The notes under the pieces were generated by a model. The model was not told the DNA's origin, did not search any database, and saw nothing but the letters and a program-made list of their open reading frames with translations. Below, piece by piece: positions 47,019 to 55,871 of a DNA stretch of 64,000 nt. The translations under genes were made by a program, and so were the position numbers. The stretch spans positions 16,927-80,926 of the forward strand of contig CAKOKQ010000008.1 of assembly GCA_934095825.1 (NCBI GenBank). The letters are read 5' to 3'. This DNA is from an uncultured Bacilli bacterium (GTDB lineage: Bacteria; Bacillota_I; Bacilli_A; RF39; UBA660). Positions within the stretch are counted from its first letter, which is position 1. Each line of letters begins with the position of its first letter.

Positions 47019-47798
47019 ATGAGAAATGATTTACTAAAATTAAAAGAAGAATTGGAGCAGGCTCGCAAATATGTTCCTTTGTTTGGTAGCAGCAAGGAAG
47101 CAATAAGTTTTGCTAGTAGTGAAGAAGGAAAAACACTTTCTGAATATAAGGCTCAAGCTGAGAAAGATACAGACCGTCTTGCAAAAGATTGTGAAAATCT
47201 TTTTGAACAGGCTGTTATTTTATTTGGCAAAAATAATATTCGGTATGACTCGCTTGTTCTTACAACAAAGACAGGTCTTCTATGTGATTCTGATTTTATT
47301 TATGGTTTAGAGCGCAACTATGATAAATATGATAGTGAAGAAAAATTTTATGTCGGTGGTGCAATAATTGGCGAAACTGTAGTTGCTATTGATGGCATTA
47401 GTAATGTAATTCTTGATAATATTGGCAAAAATGTATCTTTAGCATGTGTTCCAATGCGTTTTTCTATTAATACTGCTAAAAGTAGAGCCCATGATTATGA
47501 TGGAACAGAATTTTTTAGTTTGTATGATTGTATTGAAGAAAAGTATTTAGATTCTATGGCTCGTGGTAAAATTGATGAATTATGTAAGAAAAATATTTCA
47601 GGAGTTGTTAATTTTAATAAATTTGTTCAAATAGTTAAATCGCTTGGATATGATGTAAGTTTTACTTTGGGGTATCAGCGTATGAATATCCGCAATTATG
47701 AAAGAAATTTAAGAGATTTTTCATTTAATAATGGTGTTGAGATATCATTTGATTTTGATGAGGCTGAATCGGCAATGAAAAGAAGATTAAAAAGGTAA
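47019..47798 (+). CDS. Hypothetical protein, paralogue A
   Basis: 259 residues from the ATG after GGGGAGG. Paralogue of the protein at 48210: both begin NDLLKLKEELE.ARKY.PL, share a CENL then V.LFGKNNI block, an IG.N.SL..(V/I)PMRFS(I/V)N block in the middle and a SEIDELC/GKIDELC block. Predicted soluble with an N-terminal helical segment. Function unknown. The region between the copies holds terminator-like repeats. Confidence 0.7.
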   Translation: MRNDLLKLKEELEQARKYVPLFGSSKEAISFASSEEGKTLSEYKAQAEKDTDRLAKDCENLFEQAVILFGKNNIRYDSLVLTTKTGLLCDSDFIYGLERNYDKYDSEEKFYVGGAIIGETVVAIDGISNVILDNIGKNVSLACVPMRFSINTAKSRAHDYDGTEFFSLYDCIEEKYLDSMARGKIDELCKKNISGVVNFNKFVQIVKSLGYDVSFTLGYQRMNIRNYERNLRDFSFNNGVEISFDFDEAESAMKRRLKR

Positions 47799-48209
47799 AA
47801 GCTATGACTATGTGAATAATATTCTAATGATATGATTAGATACACAACAGCAAAAATTTGAACGAGACTAGGTAAAATTTGGCTTCGCTCATTTTAAATG
47901 TCAAAGAAAATTTATCGTAGTGCCAATTTTGTATTCTCTAAAATACTTTTTTGATAAAATATTTAATTTTGTATTCTACAGAATACTTTTTTGCAAAATT
48001 GCTAATTTTTGTATTTTGCAATATACAATTATATTGCAATAGTAAATTAAAAGTAACTCATTTGTAGATAACTAAATAATATTTTAGCAAAGATTAAAAA
48101 AGTTTAGTTAGAAGTGCAATTAATGTAGACTTTAAATTAATTGTATGCTATTTTAGTAGCACAAGTAGCAGTTGATTATGGTTATACTGTGCTATGGGAG
48201 GTATTTAAA
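47799..48209 (+). other. Repeat-rich gap between the two paralogues
   Basis: Two tandem terminator-like hairpins: GTATT/AATAC (47931-47946) and GTATTC/GAATAC (47971-47986), each followed by six T and each set in a repeated AATTTTGTATTCT context. A third, weaker GTAT copy is at 48011. A perfect 10-bp inverted repeat TTGCAATATA/TATATTGCAA with loop CAAT lies at 48017-48040. Confidence 0.6.
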
Positions 48210-48956
48210 ATGATGAATGATTTGCTAAAATTAAAAGAAGAATTAGAAATGGCGCGTAAATATGCCCCTTTGGTTGGTTTTAAAGAAGAAGATATTGCCA
48301 CTGCTTTCAAATCAGAAGCAAAAACGCTTTTAGAGTATGCGGCTATGGAAAATACGGATGAATTTGTTGTATTGTGTGAAAATCTTATAAAAGAAGCAAT
48401 GGTATTATTTGGAAAAAATAATATTCCTTGTGATTTGTTAACACTTTCAACTGCTTTTGGTTTTTTATGTACTCCAGAGTTGATTGAGTTTTTAAAGGAT
48501 AAGTATACGGAACTATGTTCAGATAATCCAGAAATTTATTGTAGTAAAATAATATTTAATAATATTGGCACAAATGCCTCGCTAAAATATATTCCGATGA
48601 GATTTTCTGTAAATCTTGCTGCCAGTGGTATTTGTGATGCTAACAGTAAAAAATTTTTGAATCTAAATGATTATTTAAAAAAGGAATACATCCCACCAAT
48701 TAAGAAAATGTCAGAAATAGATGAGTTGTGTCAAAAGAGTATTTTTGCCGTTGTTGATATTGAAAAATTTCTAAAAAAAATGCTAGAACTTGGTTATTAT
48801 GTAAATTTTGCCAATTATGATTATTTAATGAAATTATCGGATTACATTAAGTTATTAAATGAGACTTCGTTTACTACTGATATAGATGTATTAGCAGATT
48901 TTAAAGTGGCAGAATTAAGAAGAAAAAAGGAATTAAAAAGAAAAGATTTAGAATAA
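48210..48956 (+). CDS. Hypothetical protein, paralogue B
   Basis: 248 residues from the first of two adjacent ATG codons after GGGAGG; see the copy at 47019 for shared blocks. The tail ends in a Lys/Arg-rich helix (ELRRKKELKRKDLE). The bases before the start resemble those before copy A, so the duplication included the leader. Confidence 0.7.
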   Translation: MMNDLLKLKEELEMARKYAPLVGFKEEDIATAFKSEAKTLLEYAAMENTDEFVVLCENLIKEAMVLFGKNNIPCDLLTLSTAFGFLCTPELIEFLKDKYTELCSDNPEIYCSKIIFNNIGTNASLKYIPMRFSVNLAASGICDANSKKFLNLNDYLKKEYIPPIKKMSEIDELCQKSIFAVVDIEKFLKKMLELGYYVNFANYDYLMKLSDYIKLLNETSFTTDIDVLADFKVAELRRKKELKRKDLE

Positions 48957-49040
48957 TTGCAAGAAAATTTATGGGTTATTTTGATTATTTAAAATAAAAA
49001 TTGGTTATATAAGTAAAACGATAAACAAATTAAAATGAGA

Positions 49041-49075
49041 GCCTTCTTAAGGGAGTGGAGGGCTGGTAGTAATCA
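49041..49075 (+). repeat. Copy of a dispersed G-rich intergenic motif
   Basis: AAGGGAGTGGAGGGCTGG then TAGTAAT, upstream of the metG leader. Closely resembles the minus strand at 20222-20248 (AAGGGTGGGAGGGTTGGG then AAGTAAT). Confidence 0.5.
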
Positions 49076-49123
49076 ATAATTCATATAGATAAATAAAAAA
49101 TAAGTAACAAATAAAAGAAAATG

Positions 49124-49335
49124 TGCTATACTATGAGTAATTAACAAGGAACAAATGGGTACCTAAGCGTCTTTGAAAAGAGAGCCTTTTAGTTGGTGAA
49201 AGATAGGCAAGATTAATAGGGAGTATGGATTTGGGAGTTAAATCGTTTAATCGCGTTAAGATAAGAGTGTATGTTAAGTCATAAAATAAGGTGGTACCGC
49301 GGTAATTCGTCCTTATATTTATGGCTTTTTTATAT
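49124..49335 (+). promoter_or_regulatory. T-box riboswitch of metG
   Basis: Extended -10 TGCTATACT (TATACT 49127-49132), then a leader ending in the T-box core AGGTGGTACCGCGG (49289-49302) that pairs with an uncharged tRNA acceptor end. The competing terminator is CATAAAATAAGG with CCTTATATTTATG (49280-49323) followed by a T run. Stem I contains the GAGAGCC and GGTGAAAG elements. An ATG at 49225 is a possible specifier for tRNA-Met, but I could not fold stem I well enough to be sure. Confidence 0.88.
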
Positions 49336-49377
49336 TCTTAGGGATTAAATGATAAAGGTAAGAAAGGTATGATAATT

Positions 49378-50913
49378 ATGGAAAAGAAGAGATTTTATAT
49401 TAGTACAGCTATTGCTTATACTTCAGGTAAACCACATATTGGTAATACTTACGAGATTGTTTTAGCCGATGCGATAGCAAGATTTAAAAGATTAGAAGGA
49501 TACGATGTTTATTTTCAAACAGGTACTGATGAACATGGGGAGAAAATAGAGTTAAAAGCTAAGGACGCTGACGTTACGCCTCAAGAATTTGTAGATAATG
49601 TATCAGGAGAAATTAAAAATATTTGGGATACAATGAATACCAGTTATGATAAGTTTGTAAGAACTACCGATAAGCATCATGAAGAAGTAGTCCAAAGAAT
49701 ATTTAAGAAAATGTATGATAAAGGGGATATTTATAAGGGCGAATATAGTGGTCTTTATTGTACACCTTGTGAATCTTTCTGGACGGAAAGTCAGTTAGTT
49801 GATGGTAAATGCCCTGATTGTGGTAGAGATGTTGAAGAGAAAAAAGAAGAAGCATACTTTTTTAGATTATCTAAATATCAAGATAAGTTAATTGAATATA
49901 TTGAATCCCATCCTGATTTTATTCTTCCAGTAGCGCGTAAAAATGAAATGATTAATAATTTTATTAAAACTGGTTTACAAGATTTATGTGTTTCTCGTTC
50001 AACTTTTAGTTGGGGAATTCCGGTAACTTTTGATCCTAAACATATTGTTTATGTATGGCTTGATGCTTTAACTAACTATATTACTAATATTGGTTATGAT
50101 GTTGATGGTGGTAATGAAGATTTTAAGAAATGGTGGCCAGCCGATTTACATTTAATTGGTAAAGATATTATTAGATTTCATACTATTTATTGGCCTTGTT
50201 TCTTAATGAGTTTAGATTTACCATTACCAAAACGAGTATTTGGACACCCTTGGTTAATCATGGCTGATGGCAAGATGAGTAAGTCAAAAGGAAATGTTGT
50301 TTATGCTGATGATTTAGTAAAAAAATATGGTGTGGATGCAATTAGATATTATTTTCTACATGAAATACCTTTTAGTGCGGATGGGGTATATAGTGAAGAT
50401 TTATTAGTTGAAAGAATTAATAGTGATTTAGTAAATATTTTAGGTAATTTAGTTAATCGTACTGTTAGTATGGCTTATAAATATTTTGATGGGGTAATTA
50501 GTAATCCTTGTGTTAGAGAAAGTATTGATGATGAACTAATTAATATGAGTGAAAATCTTTATAATAATGTTAAGATTAAAATGGATAGTTTACATATTGG
50601 AGAGGCTATTGATGAAATATTTAATGTTTTAAAAAGATGTAATAAATATATTGATGAGACAACTCCTTGGGTTTTAGCGAAAGATGAGGCAAAGAAGGAT
50701 AGACTGGCTACGGTTTTATATAACTTGTTAGAAAGTATTAGAGTTTGTAGTATTCTTCTTGGAGCTTATTTACCTGATACTAGTGCCAAGATTTTAAAAC
50801 AATTAAATACGGAGCAAACAAGCGTTGAAAGTACCTTACATTTTGGGGCTTTAGAAACTGGTAAGACTTTAGGGGAACCTGAACATTTATTTGCTAGAAT
50901 TGAGGTTAAATAG
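49378..50913 (+). CDS. metG: Methionyl-tRNA synthetase
   Basis: Class I synthetase. 511 residues: HIGH as KPHIGNTYE, zinc knuckle CTPCESF and CPDCGR, KMSKS intact in DGKMSKSKGNVV. The C-terminal tRNA-binding (EMAP/Trbp111) domain found in the ~660-residue Bacillus enzyme is absent. Start at 49378 follows AAAGG. Under T-box control. Confidence 0.95.
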   Translation: MEKKRFYISTAIAYTSGKPHIGNTYEIVLADAIARFKRLEGYDVYFQTGTDEHGEKIELKAKDADVTPQEFVDNVSGEIKNIWDTMNTSYDKFVRTTDKHHEEVVQRIFKKMYDKGDIYKGEYSGLYCTPCESFWTESQLVDGKCPDCGRDVEEKKEEAYFFRLSKYQDKLIEYIESHPDFILPVARKNEMINNFIKTGLQDLCVSRSTFSWGIPVTFDPKHIVYVWLDALTNYITNIGYDVDGGNEDFKKWWPADLHLIGKDIIRFHTIYWPCFLMSLDLPLPKRVFGHPWLIMADGKMSKSKGNVVYADDLVKKYGVDAIRYYFLHEIPFSADGVYSEDLLVERINSDLVNILGNLVNRTVSMAYKYFDGVISNPCVRESIDDELINMSENLYNNVKIKMDSLHIGEAIDEIFNVLKRCNKYIDETTPWVLAKDEAKKDRLATVLYNLLESIRVCSILLGAYLPDTSAKILKQLNTEQTSVESTLHFGALETGKTLGEPEHLFARIEVK

Positions 50914-51651
50914 ATGTTTTGTGATACTCATTGTCATATTTTAAGTGAATATTATGAGGATATTGAAAGTGTTTTAGAAGAGGCAAAAGAAGCAGGAGTT
51001 TCTAGGGTAATTAATGCTGCTTACAACTTAGAAAGTAGTAAAGAAGTAATAGCGCTAGTGAAAAAACATCCAGAAATGTATGGCGTAGTAGGCTTGCACC
51101 CTGAAAATATCTCCGAAGATTTTGACTATACTATTTTTGAAAATTTAGATAAAAAAATAGTAGGAATTGGAGAGATTGGTTTAGATTATCACTATACTAA
51201 AGATAATAAAGATAAACAGATAGAAATATTTGAACGCCAATTAGATATTGCTGAAAAACTAAACTTACCAGTAGTTATCCATAGTCGCGAGGCAGCGGGT
51301 GATACTTTAGAAATATTAAAAAGACACCATAATTTTGGCGTTATTCATTCTTTTAGTGGTAGTTTAGAAATGGCTAAGGAATATATTAAGTTAGGCTTTG
51401 TTTTAGGGGTTAATGGGGTAGTTACTTTTAAAAATTGTAATCTAAGTGATACTCTAAAAAATATAGATGTAAATAGTATTATTTTAGAAACAGATAGTCC
51501 TTATCTTACACCTGTGCCTTTTAGAGGAACGCAAAATAATCCCGCAAAAATGATGAATACAGCAAAGTTTGTCGCTGATATTTATGGAGTTTCTTTAAGT
51601 GAGTTAGCAAAAATTACCAATCAAAACATCAAGAGAATTTTTGACATTTAA
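50914..51651 (+). CDS. tatD: TatD-family metal-dependent DNase
   Basis: 245 residues, TIM barrel with metal ligands DTHCHI (start), GEIGLDYHY, VIHSREA, IHSFSGS and ETDSPYL. Directly abuts metG, as in B. subtilis metS-yabD. Confidence 0.94.
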   Translation: MFCDTHCHILSEYYEDIESVLEEAKEAGVSRVINAAYNLESSKEVIALVKKHPEMYGVVGLHPENISEDFDYTIFENLDKKIVGIGEIGLDYHYTKDNKDKQIEIFERQLDIAEKLNLPVVIHSREAAGDTLEILKRHHNFGVIHSFSGSLEMAKEYIKLGFVLGVNGVVTFKNCNLSDTLKNIDVNSIILETDSPYLTPVPFRGTQNNPAKMMNTAKFVADIYGVSLSELAKITNQNIKRIFDI

Positions 51652-51691
51652 GATATGCTATGATAGACTTTTAGCAGGTGGTGTTTTAATT

Positions 51692-52219
51692 TTGAAAATA
51701 TTTTTACGAGGAATACAAGGTTTAATGGTAATAGGTATTGCTATGTTACTTGGTTCTTCTAGTGGAATAAATTATTATAATAACACAAGTAATTCTAACC
51801 TTGATTTTACCTTGGATTTAAATGCAATGGCAATGAAGTTAGAAAATGATATTAAAAATGATATTTATAGTGCTAAAGATACTTATACTGGTTATTTAAC
51901 TGGCTATGGTGCTGATTGTCCTTTATGCAGTGGGCATTTGGCTTGTATGAGTAATTTAGATGTTTTAAATGGTAATGTTACTTATGAGGATAAGACTTAT
52001 GGGAAGGTAAATATCGTTGCTTCCTCGAAGGCTTTACCTTGTGGGACTATTATCCGAATTAACGAACATAAATTACATAGTGAACCTATGTATGCGATAG
52101 TTCTTGATAGAGGTGTTAGTAAATATAATTTAGACTTACTAACTGTTAGTGAGGCTTATGCTTATAAGAATGTTGGTAGGTCCGTGGTATCTTATGATGT
52201 CTTAAGAAAAGGCTGGTAA
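51692..52219 (+). CDS. Exported 3D-domain protein
   Basis: 175 residues from a TTG ten bases after AGGTGG. N-terminal hydrophobic segment (GLMVIGIAMLLGSSSG), then a C-terminal 3D domain: VNIVASSKALPCGTIIRI, VLDRGVSKYNLDLL, a lytic-transglycosylase-like double-psi barrel. The slot after tatD is that of B. subtilis yabE, whose product also has G5/DUF348 domains; those are missing here. Probably peptidoglycan remodelling. A conserved-looking CPLCSGHLAC cluster precedes the domain. Confidence 0.8.
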   Translation: MKIFLRGIQGLMVIGIAMLLGSSSGINYYNNTSNSNLDFTLDLNAMAMKLENDIKNDIYSAKDTYTGYLTGYGADCPLCSGHLACMSNLDVLNGNVTYEDKTYGKVNIVASSKALPCGTIIRINEHKLHSEPMYAIVLDRGVSKYNLDLLTVSEAYAYKNVGRSVVSYDVLRKGW

Positions 52220-52324
52220 GATACCTTTTTTTATTTAAAATTTTAAGGTATAATGGACTGGAAATTAATTTGTTTAGAGGTATGTAGAAATACATTTAGA
52301 TAAAAATAATAGGAGGAAAAAGGT

Positions 52325-52831
52325 ATGTATTTAAAAGAAGACGATATAACTGATATTAATAGGATTGATGAATATAATGCTGATTATAAAAGAATATATC
52401 CTGATTTTAAGCCATTCGTAACTAGAGAAAATTTTGTTGATTTTTTAAAAAGCGTTGAAGATAAAAAGAATGGTATTGGTAATAATGGGGTTAAAGAGAT
52501 TTTTTATTTTGCCATTGAAGATGATAAGATAGTTGGGCATGCAAGCATTAGATTAAATCCAGAGGTTGATGGGGATACTTATAAGTTTTCGGGACATATA
52601 ATGTACGGTGTTGTGCCAAGTAAAAGAAAATTAGGATATGGTAATAAAATTTGCAAGATGTTAATTGAAAAAATGGTTGCCATGGGATATGATGAAATTA
52701 TAATTACTTGTAATGATAATAATATTGGTTCTAAAAAAATTATTATAAATAATGGTGGAGAATTTATTGAAAGTGTTAATTATAATGCTAATACAATAAT
52801 TGATAGATATAGTATTAGCAAAAAGAGGTGA
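52325..52831 (+). CDS. GNAT-family N-acetyltransferase
   Basis: 168 residues: motif A around VVPSKRKLGYGNKICKML (acetyl-CoA loop KLGYGNK), motif B near NNIGSKKIIINNGGEF. Ends five bases before rsmA. Substrate unknown. Confidence 0.82.
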   Translation: MYLKEDDITDINRIDEYNADYKRIYPDFKPFVTRENFVDFLKSVEDKKNGIGNNGVKEIFYFAIEDDKIVGHASIRLNPEVDGDTYKFSGHIMYGVVPSKRKLGYGNKICKMLIEKMVAMGYDEIIITCNDNNIGSKKIIINNGGEFIESVNYNANTIIDRYSISKKR

Positions 52832-52835
52832 AAGT

Positions 52836-53612
52836 ATGGAAAATTTTAAGTTTAAAAAAAATTTAGGTCAGAATTTTTTACAAGATGAAAAGGTGCTACA
52901 AAGGATAGTTGATAGCATTGAGTGTTCTAAAGATGACTGTATCATTGAAATTGGCCCTGGACATGGGGCTTTAACTAAATATTTAGTTAAATATAATTGT
53001 CCTGTTGTAGCATTTGAAATAGATAAGGAAGTTAAACCAGTTTTAGATAAGATAAATGCTGATAATTTAAGAGTAATTTATGAAGATTTTATGAAAGTAA
53101 ATGTTAAAGAGTATTTACCTGATAATTATAAAAATTTATATATTATTGCCAATATTCCTTATTATATAACAACCCCAATATTAGAAAAGATTATTACTGA
53201 AAATTTAGATGAAAAGTCTTGTACTTTAATGGTTCAAAAAGAAGTTGCTGACCGCTTTAGTGCTAAGTGTGGTAGTAAGGAATATGGCTCTGTAACAGTT
53301 TATTTAGATTACTATTATGATATAAAGAAGTTATTTGAAGTACCAAGAAAGGCTTTTTATCCTGTACCTAATGTTGATAGTGCTATAATCAAGTTAGTAC
53401 GAAAAGAGGATAAACCTAAGTTAGATGAGGATAAGTTTTTTAAGTTTGTCAAAAGTGCTTTTCAATTTAAGAGAAAAAATCTGCGTAATAATTTAAAAAA
53501 TTATGACTTAGAAAAAATTAATAATGTTTTGGTTAAATATAATCATAATCTTCAAAATAGAGCCGAAGAAATTAGTTTAAATGAGTTTATAGATATTTAT
53601 AAAAATTTATAG
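52836..53612 (+). CDS. rsmA: 16S rRNA dimethyladenosine transferase
   Basis: KsgA; dimethylates A1518 and A1519 late in 30S assembly. 258 residues: NLGQNFL at the N-terminus, EIGPGHGALTKYL, catalytic NIPYYITTPI. ATG at 52836 follows AGAGGTGA. Followed by a tandem repeat block. Confidence 0.95.
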   Translation: MENFKFKKNLGQNFLQDEKVLQRIVDSIECSKDDCIIEIGPGHGALTKYLVKYNCPVVAFEIDKEVKPVLDKINADNLRVIYEDFMKVNVKEYLPDNYKNLYIIANIPYYITTPILEKIITENLDEKSCTLMVQKEVADRFSAKCGSKEYGSVTVYLDYYYDIKKLFEVPRKAFYPVPNVDSAIIKLVRKEDKPKLDEDKFFKFVKSAFQFKRKNLRNNLKNYDLEKINNVLVKYNHNLQNRAEEISLNEFIDIYKNL

Positions 53613-53621
53613 AAAAAAAGG

Positions 53622-53753
53622 TTTTTACTAAAAGTCGTTAGAAAAAAGTGCAAATTTATACTAAAAGTCATTAAAAAAAAGTGCGAATTTGTATAAAAAG
53701 TCGTTAGAAAAAAGTGCAAGTTTATATAAAAAGTCGTTAGAAAAAGGTGCAAA
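53622..53753 (+). repeat. Four tandem 33-bp repeats
   Basis: Contiguous 33-base units starting at 53622, 53655, 53688 and 53721, consensus around TATAMTAAAAGTCGTTAG then AAAAAAGTGCAAA. No spacers, so not CRISPR. The block ends 50 bases before the AAA ATPase gene and each unit carries a -10-like TATACT or TATAAA; it could bind a repressor or be simple expansion. Confidence 0.85.
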
Positions 53754-53803
53754 TGCATTGAAATTTATCTATAAATATAGTAATATTAAGATGGTGAATA
53801 GAT

Positions 53804-55120
53804 ATGTATCGAAAAATTTATAAAAAATTATTGGACTGGAAAAATGCTTTAGAAAGAAAGCCTCTTATGCTGTTGGGTGCTAGACAAGTTGGTAAAACTT
53901 ATATTATTGAAGAATTTTGTAAAAACGAATTTTTAAAGTTTAAAAAGGTAAATTTGTTTCAAGATAAACAAATTGTTAACCTATATCAAGATAATACTTT
54001 AAGTAGCGATGAAAAATACAATTATTTAAAAACTTTATTAGAATTCGATTTAGATATGCCTGATACGATTTTGTTTATTGATGAAATTCAGGAATGTGAG
54101 GAATTAATATCAGAATTAAAATATTTTTGTGAAGTGCATAATAATGTAAGAATTATATGTGTGGGAAGTCTTTTGGGCGTTAAATTAAAGCGAACAAAAA
54201 TGTCTTTTCCAGTTGGTAAAGTGAAAATGCTTAGTATGTATCCAATGGATTTTGAAGAATTTTTAATTGCCTTGGATAAAAAAATGCTGTTAGATGAAAT
54301 AAGAAATTGTTTTGAGAATAATAAGATGATGAATGAGGCTTTACATAATTTGGCACTTACTTATTACAGATATTATTTAATTTGCGGAGGTATGCCCGAG
54401 TCTGTTAAAAATTTTATAAGTGTCAATTGTGATATTGTTAAATATGATTCGTCTATAAAGAAAGATATTATTGAGGCTTATTTAAAAGATATGAAAAAAT
54501 ATGTTTCTAATTTAAATGAGGCCCTGAAAATAGAAAAAGTTTATAATTCAATTCCTAAACAGATATCAAATGAGTCAAAAAAATTTCAATTTTCAAAAAT
54601 TGAGAAGAATGCTAAATCTAGAGATTATGAATTACCACTTGATTGGTTAGACGCTGCTTCGTTAGTTTTGGCTTCTTATCGTGTTAGTCTACCAGAAAAA
54701 CCGCTTGCGGCTTATAAAGAAGATGATACCTTTAAATTATTTATTAATGATATTGGTTTACTAAATTATATGTTAAAAATAAGACCAGCAGATATTTTAG
54801 ATGATGATTTGTCTTTATTTAAAGGGGCTTTTGTTGAAAACTATGTGGCTAGTCAGTTGGCTGCAAATGGGATTGATTTATATTATTGGTTAAGTGATGG
54901 TATTGCTGAAATTGATTTTCTACTGTATAACGATGATGGAATTATTCCAATTGAAGTTAAGGCTGCTAATAACACCCAATCCAAGAGCTTAAAGACATAT
55001 ATGGAAAAATTTAAACCTAATTATGCCATTAGAATAAGTACCAAAAATTTTGGCTATAATGCAGAAACTAAAATAAAATCTATTCCATTATATGCTGTCT
55101 TTTGTTTAAAAAATGATTAA
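53804..55120 (+). CDS. AAA ATPase with DUF4143 domain
   Basis: 438 residues: Walker A GARQVGKTYI near residue 26, Walker B ILFIDEIQECEEL, and a C-terminal DUF4143 region with PD-(D/E)XK-like EIDFLLY and PIEVKAAN. This is a widespread, often laterally moved family of unknown function. It interrupts the otherwise Bacillus-like rsmA-yabG order together with the next gene. Confidence 0.85.
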   Translation: MYRKIYKKLLDWKNALERKPLMLLGARQVGKTYIIEEFCKNEFLKFKKVNLFQDKQIVNLYQDNTLSSDEKYNYLKTLLEFDLDMPDTILFIDEIQECEELISELKYFCEVHNNVRIICVGSLLGVKLKRTKMSFPVGKVKMLSMYPMDFEEFLIALDKKMLLDEIRNCFENNKMMNEALHNLALTYYRYYLICGGMPESVKNFISVNCDIVKYDSSIKKDIIEAYLKDMKKYVSNLNEALKIEKVYNSIPKQISNESKKFQFSKIEKNAKSRDYELPLDWLDAASLVLASYRVSLPEKPLAAYKEDDTFKLFINDIGLLNYMLKIRPADILDDDLSLFKGAFVENYVASQLAANGIDLYYWLSDGIAEIDFLLYNDDGIIPIEVKAANNTQSKSLKTYMEKFKPNYAIRISTKNFGYNAETKIKSIPLYAVFCLKND

Positions 55121-55163
55121 ATTTCAAATTTGTGGTATAATCCTTTTGAAAGGAGATATTTTT

Positions 55164-55793
55164 ATGAACGAAAATATTATAAAAACTTATTTTGAAGTTA
55201 TTAAATTAAAGAATGCTATCAGAACTGGTTGGTTAGAAGTTGGTATTTCAGCTGATAGAATAGAATCTGTTGCTGAACATGTATTTGGTACTCAATTTCT
55301 TGCAATGATGATGAATAGTGAATTTAAACTTAACTTAGATATGCAAAAAGTTTATGAAATGATTATGATTAGAGAAGTTTCTAAGATTAATTTAAATAGT
55401 GAATACACAACTAATTCTAAATATGATGTTAATGAGGCAGCTCTTAAGGCAAAGAAAACTGTAATTGATATTACTAGTAAATTAGCTTGTAGCAATCATA
55501 TTGCATCATTAATTGAAGAAGCTCAAAAACTAGAAACTAAAGAATCTAAGTTTGTGTTTAATGTTTCAAAATTAGAATCAGATTTACAAGCAAAATACTA
55601 TGATTTAAATGGTCAATTTGATTTAGAGAAAGCTTTAGCAGATGTTAAGAATTATGGTTCAAGTTTAACTGAAGAAATTTTACCAAAAGTTAAGAATGCT
55701 AGTGATGGTTGGTTAAACTATGATAGAAGATACTATGCTGAAGATGAAACATTCTTAAATCTTTCTAATGATATTGAGCAATATCATAGATAA
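55164..55793 (+). CDS. Degenerate HD-domain protein (YfbR-like)
   Basis: 209 residues after an AAAGGAG ribosome-binding site. The N-terminal RTGWLEVGISADRIESVAEH is typical of YfbR/5'-nucleotidase-type HD proteins and keeps one His, but the central His-Asp pair is replaced (MIMIREVSKINLN), and the distal metal Asp is not apparent. Likely not a phosphohydrolase. Its ATG lies 43 bases after the AAA ATPase stop. Confidence 0.75.
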   Translation: MNENIIKTYFEVIKLKNAIRTGWLEVGISADRIESVAEHVFGTQFLAMMMNSEFKLNLDMQKVYEMIMIREVSKINLNSEYTTNSKYDVNEAALKAKKTVIDITSKLACSNHIASLIEEAQKLETKESKFVFNVSKLESDLQAKYYDLNGQFDLEKALADVKNYGSSLTEEILPKVKNASDGWLNYDRRYYAEDETFLNLSNDIEQYHR

Positions 55794-55810
55794 TTATTAT
55801 TACTGTTATA

Positions 55811-55838
55811 AAGAATTACACTTGTAGTTCTTTTTTTC
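55811..55838 (+). terminator. Terminator of the ATPase-HD pair
   Basis: AAGAATTACA pairs with TGTAGTTCTT, followed by seven T. Confidence 0.8.
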
Positions 55839-55871
55839 TTGTCTAAATAATACTATTAAATGGTGATATTC

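Noticed and set aside
49369..49377. Upstream ATG of metG
   Set aside because: The ATG three codons earlier lies within the spacing to AAAGG and would add non-conserved residues; the ATG at 49378 fits known MetG N-termini.
53622..53753. 33-bp repeats as CRISPR
   Set aside because: Units are directly contiguous with no spacers.
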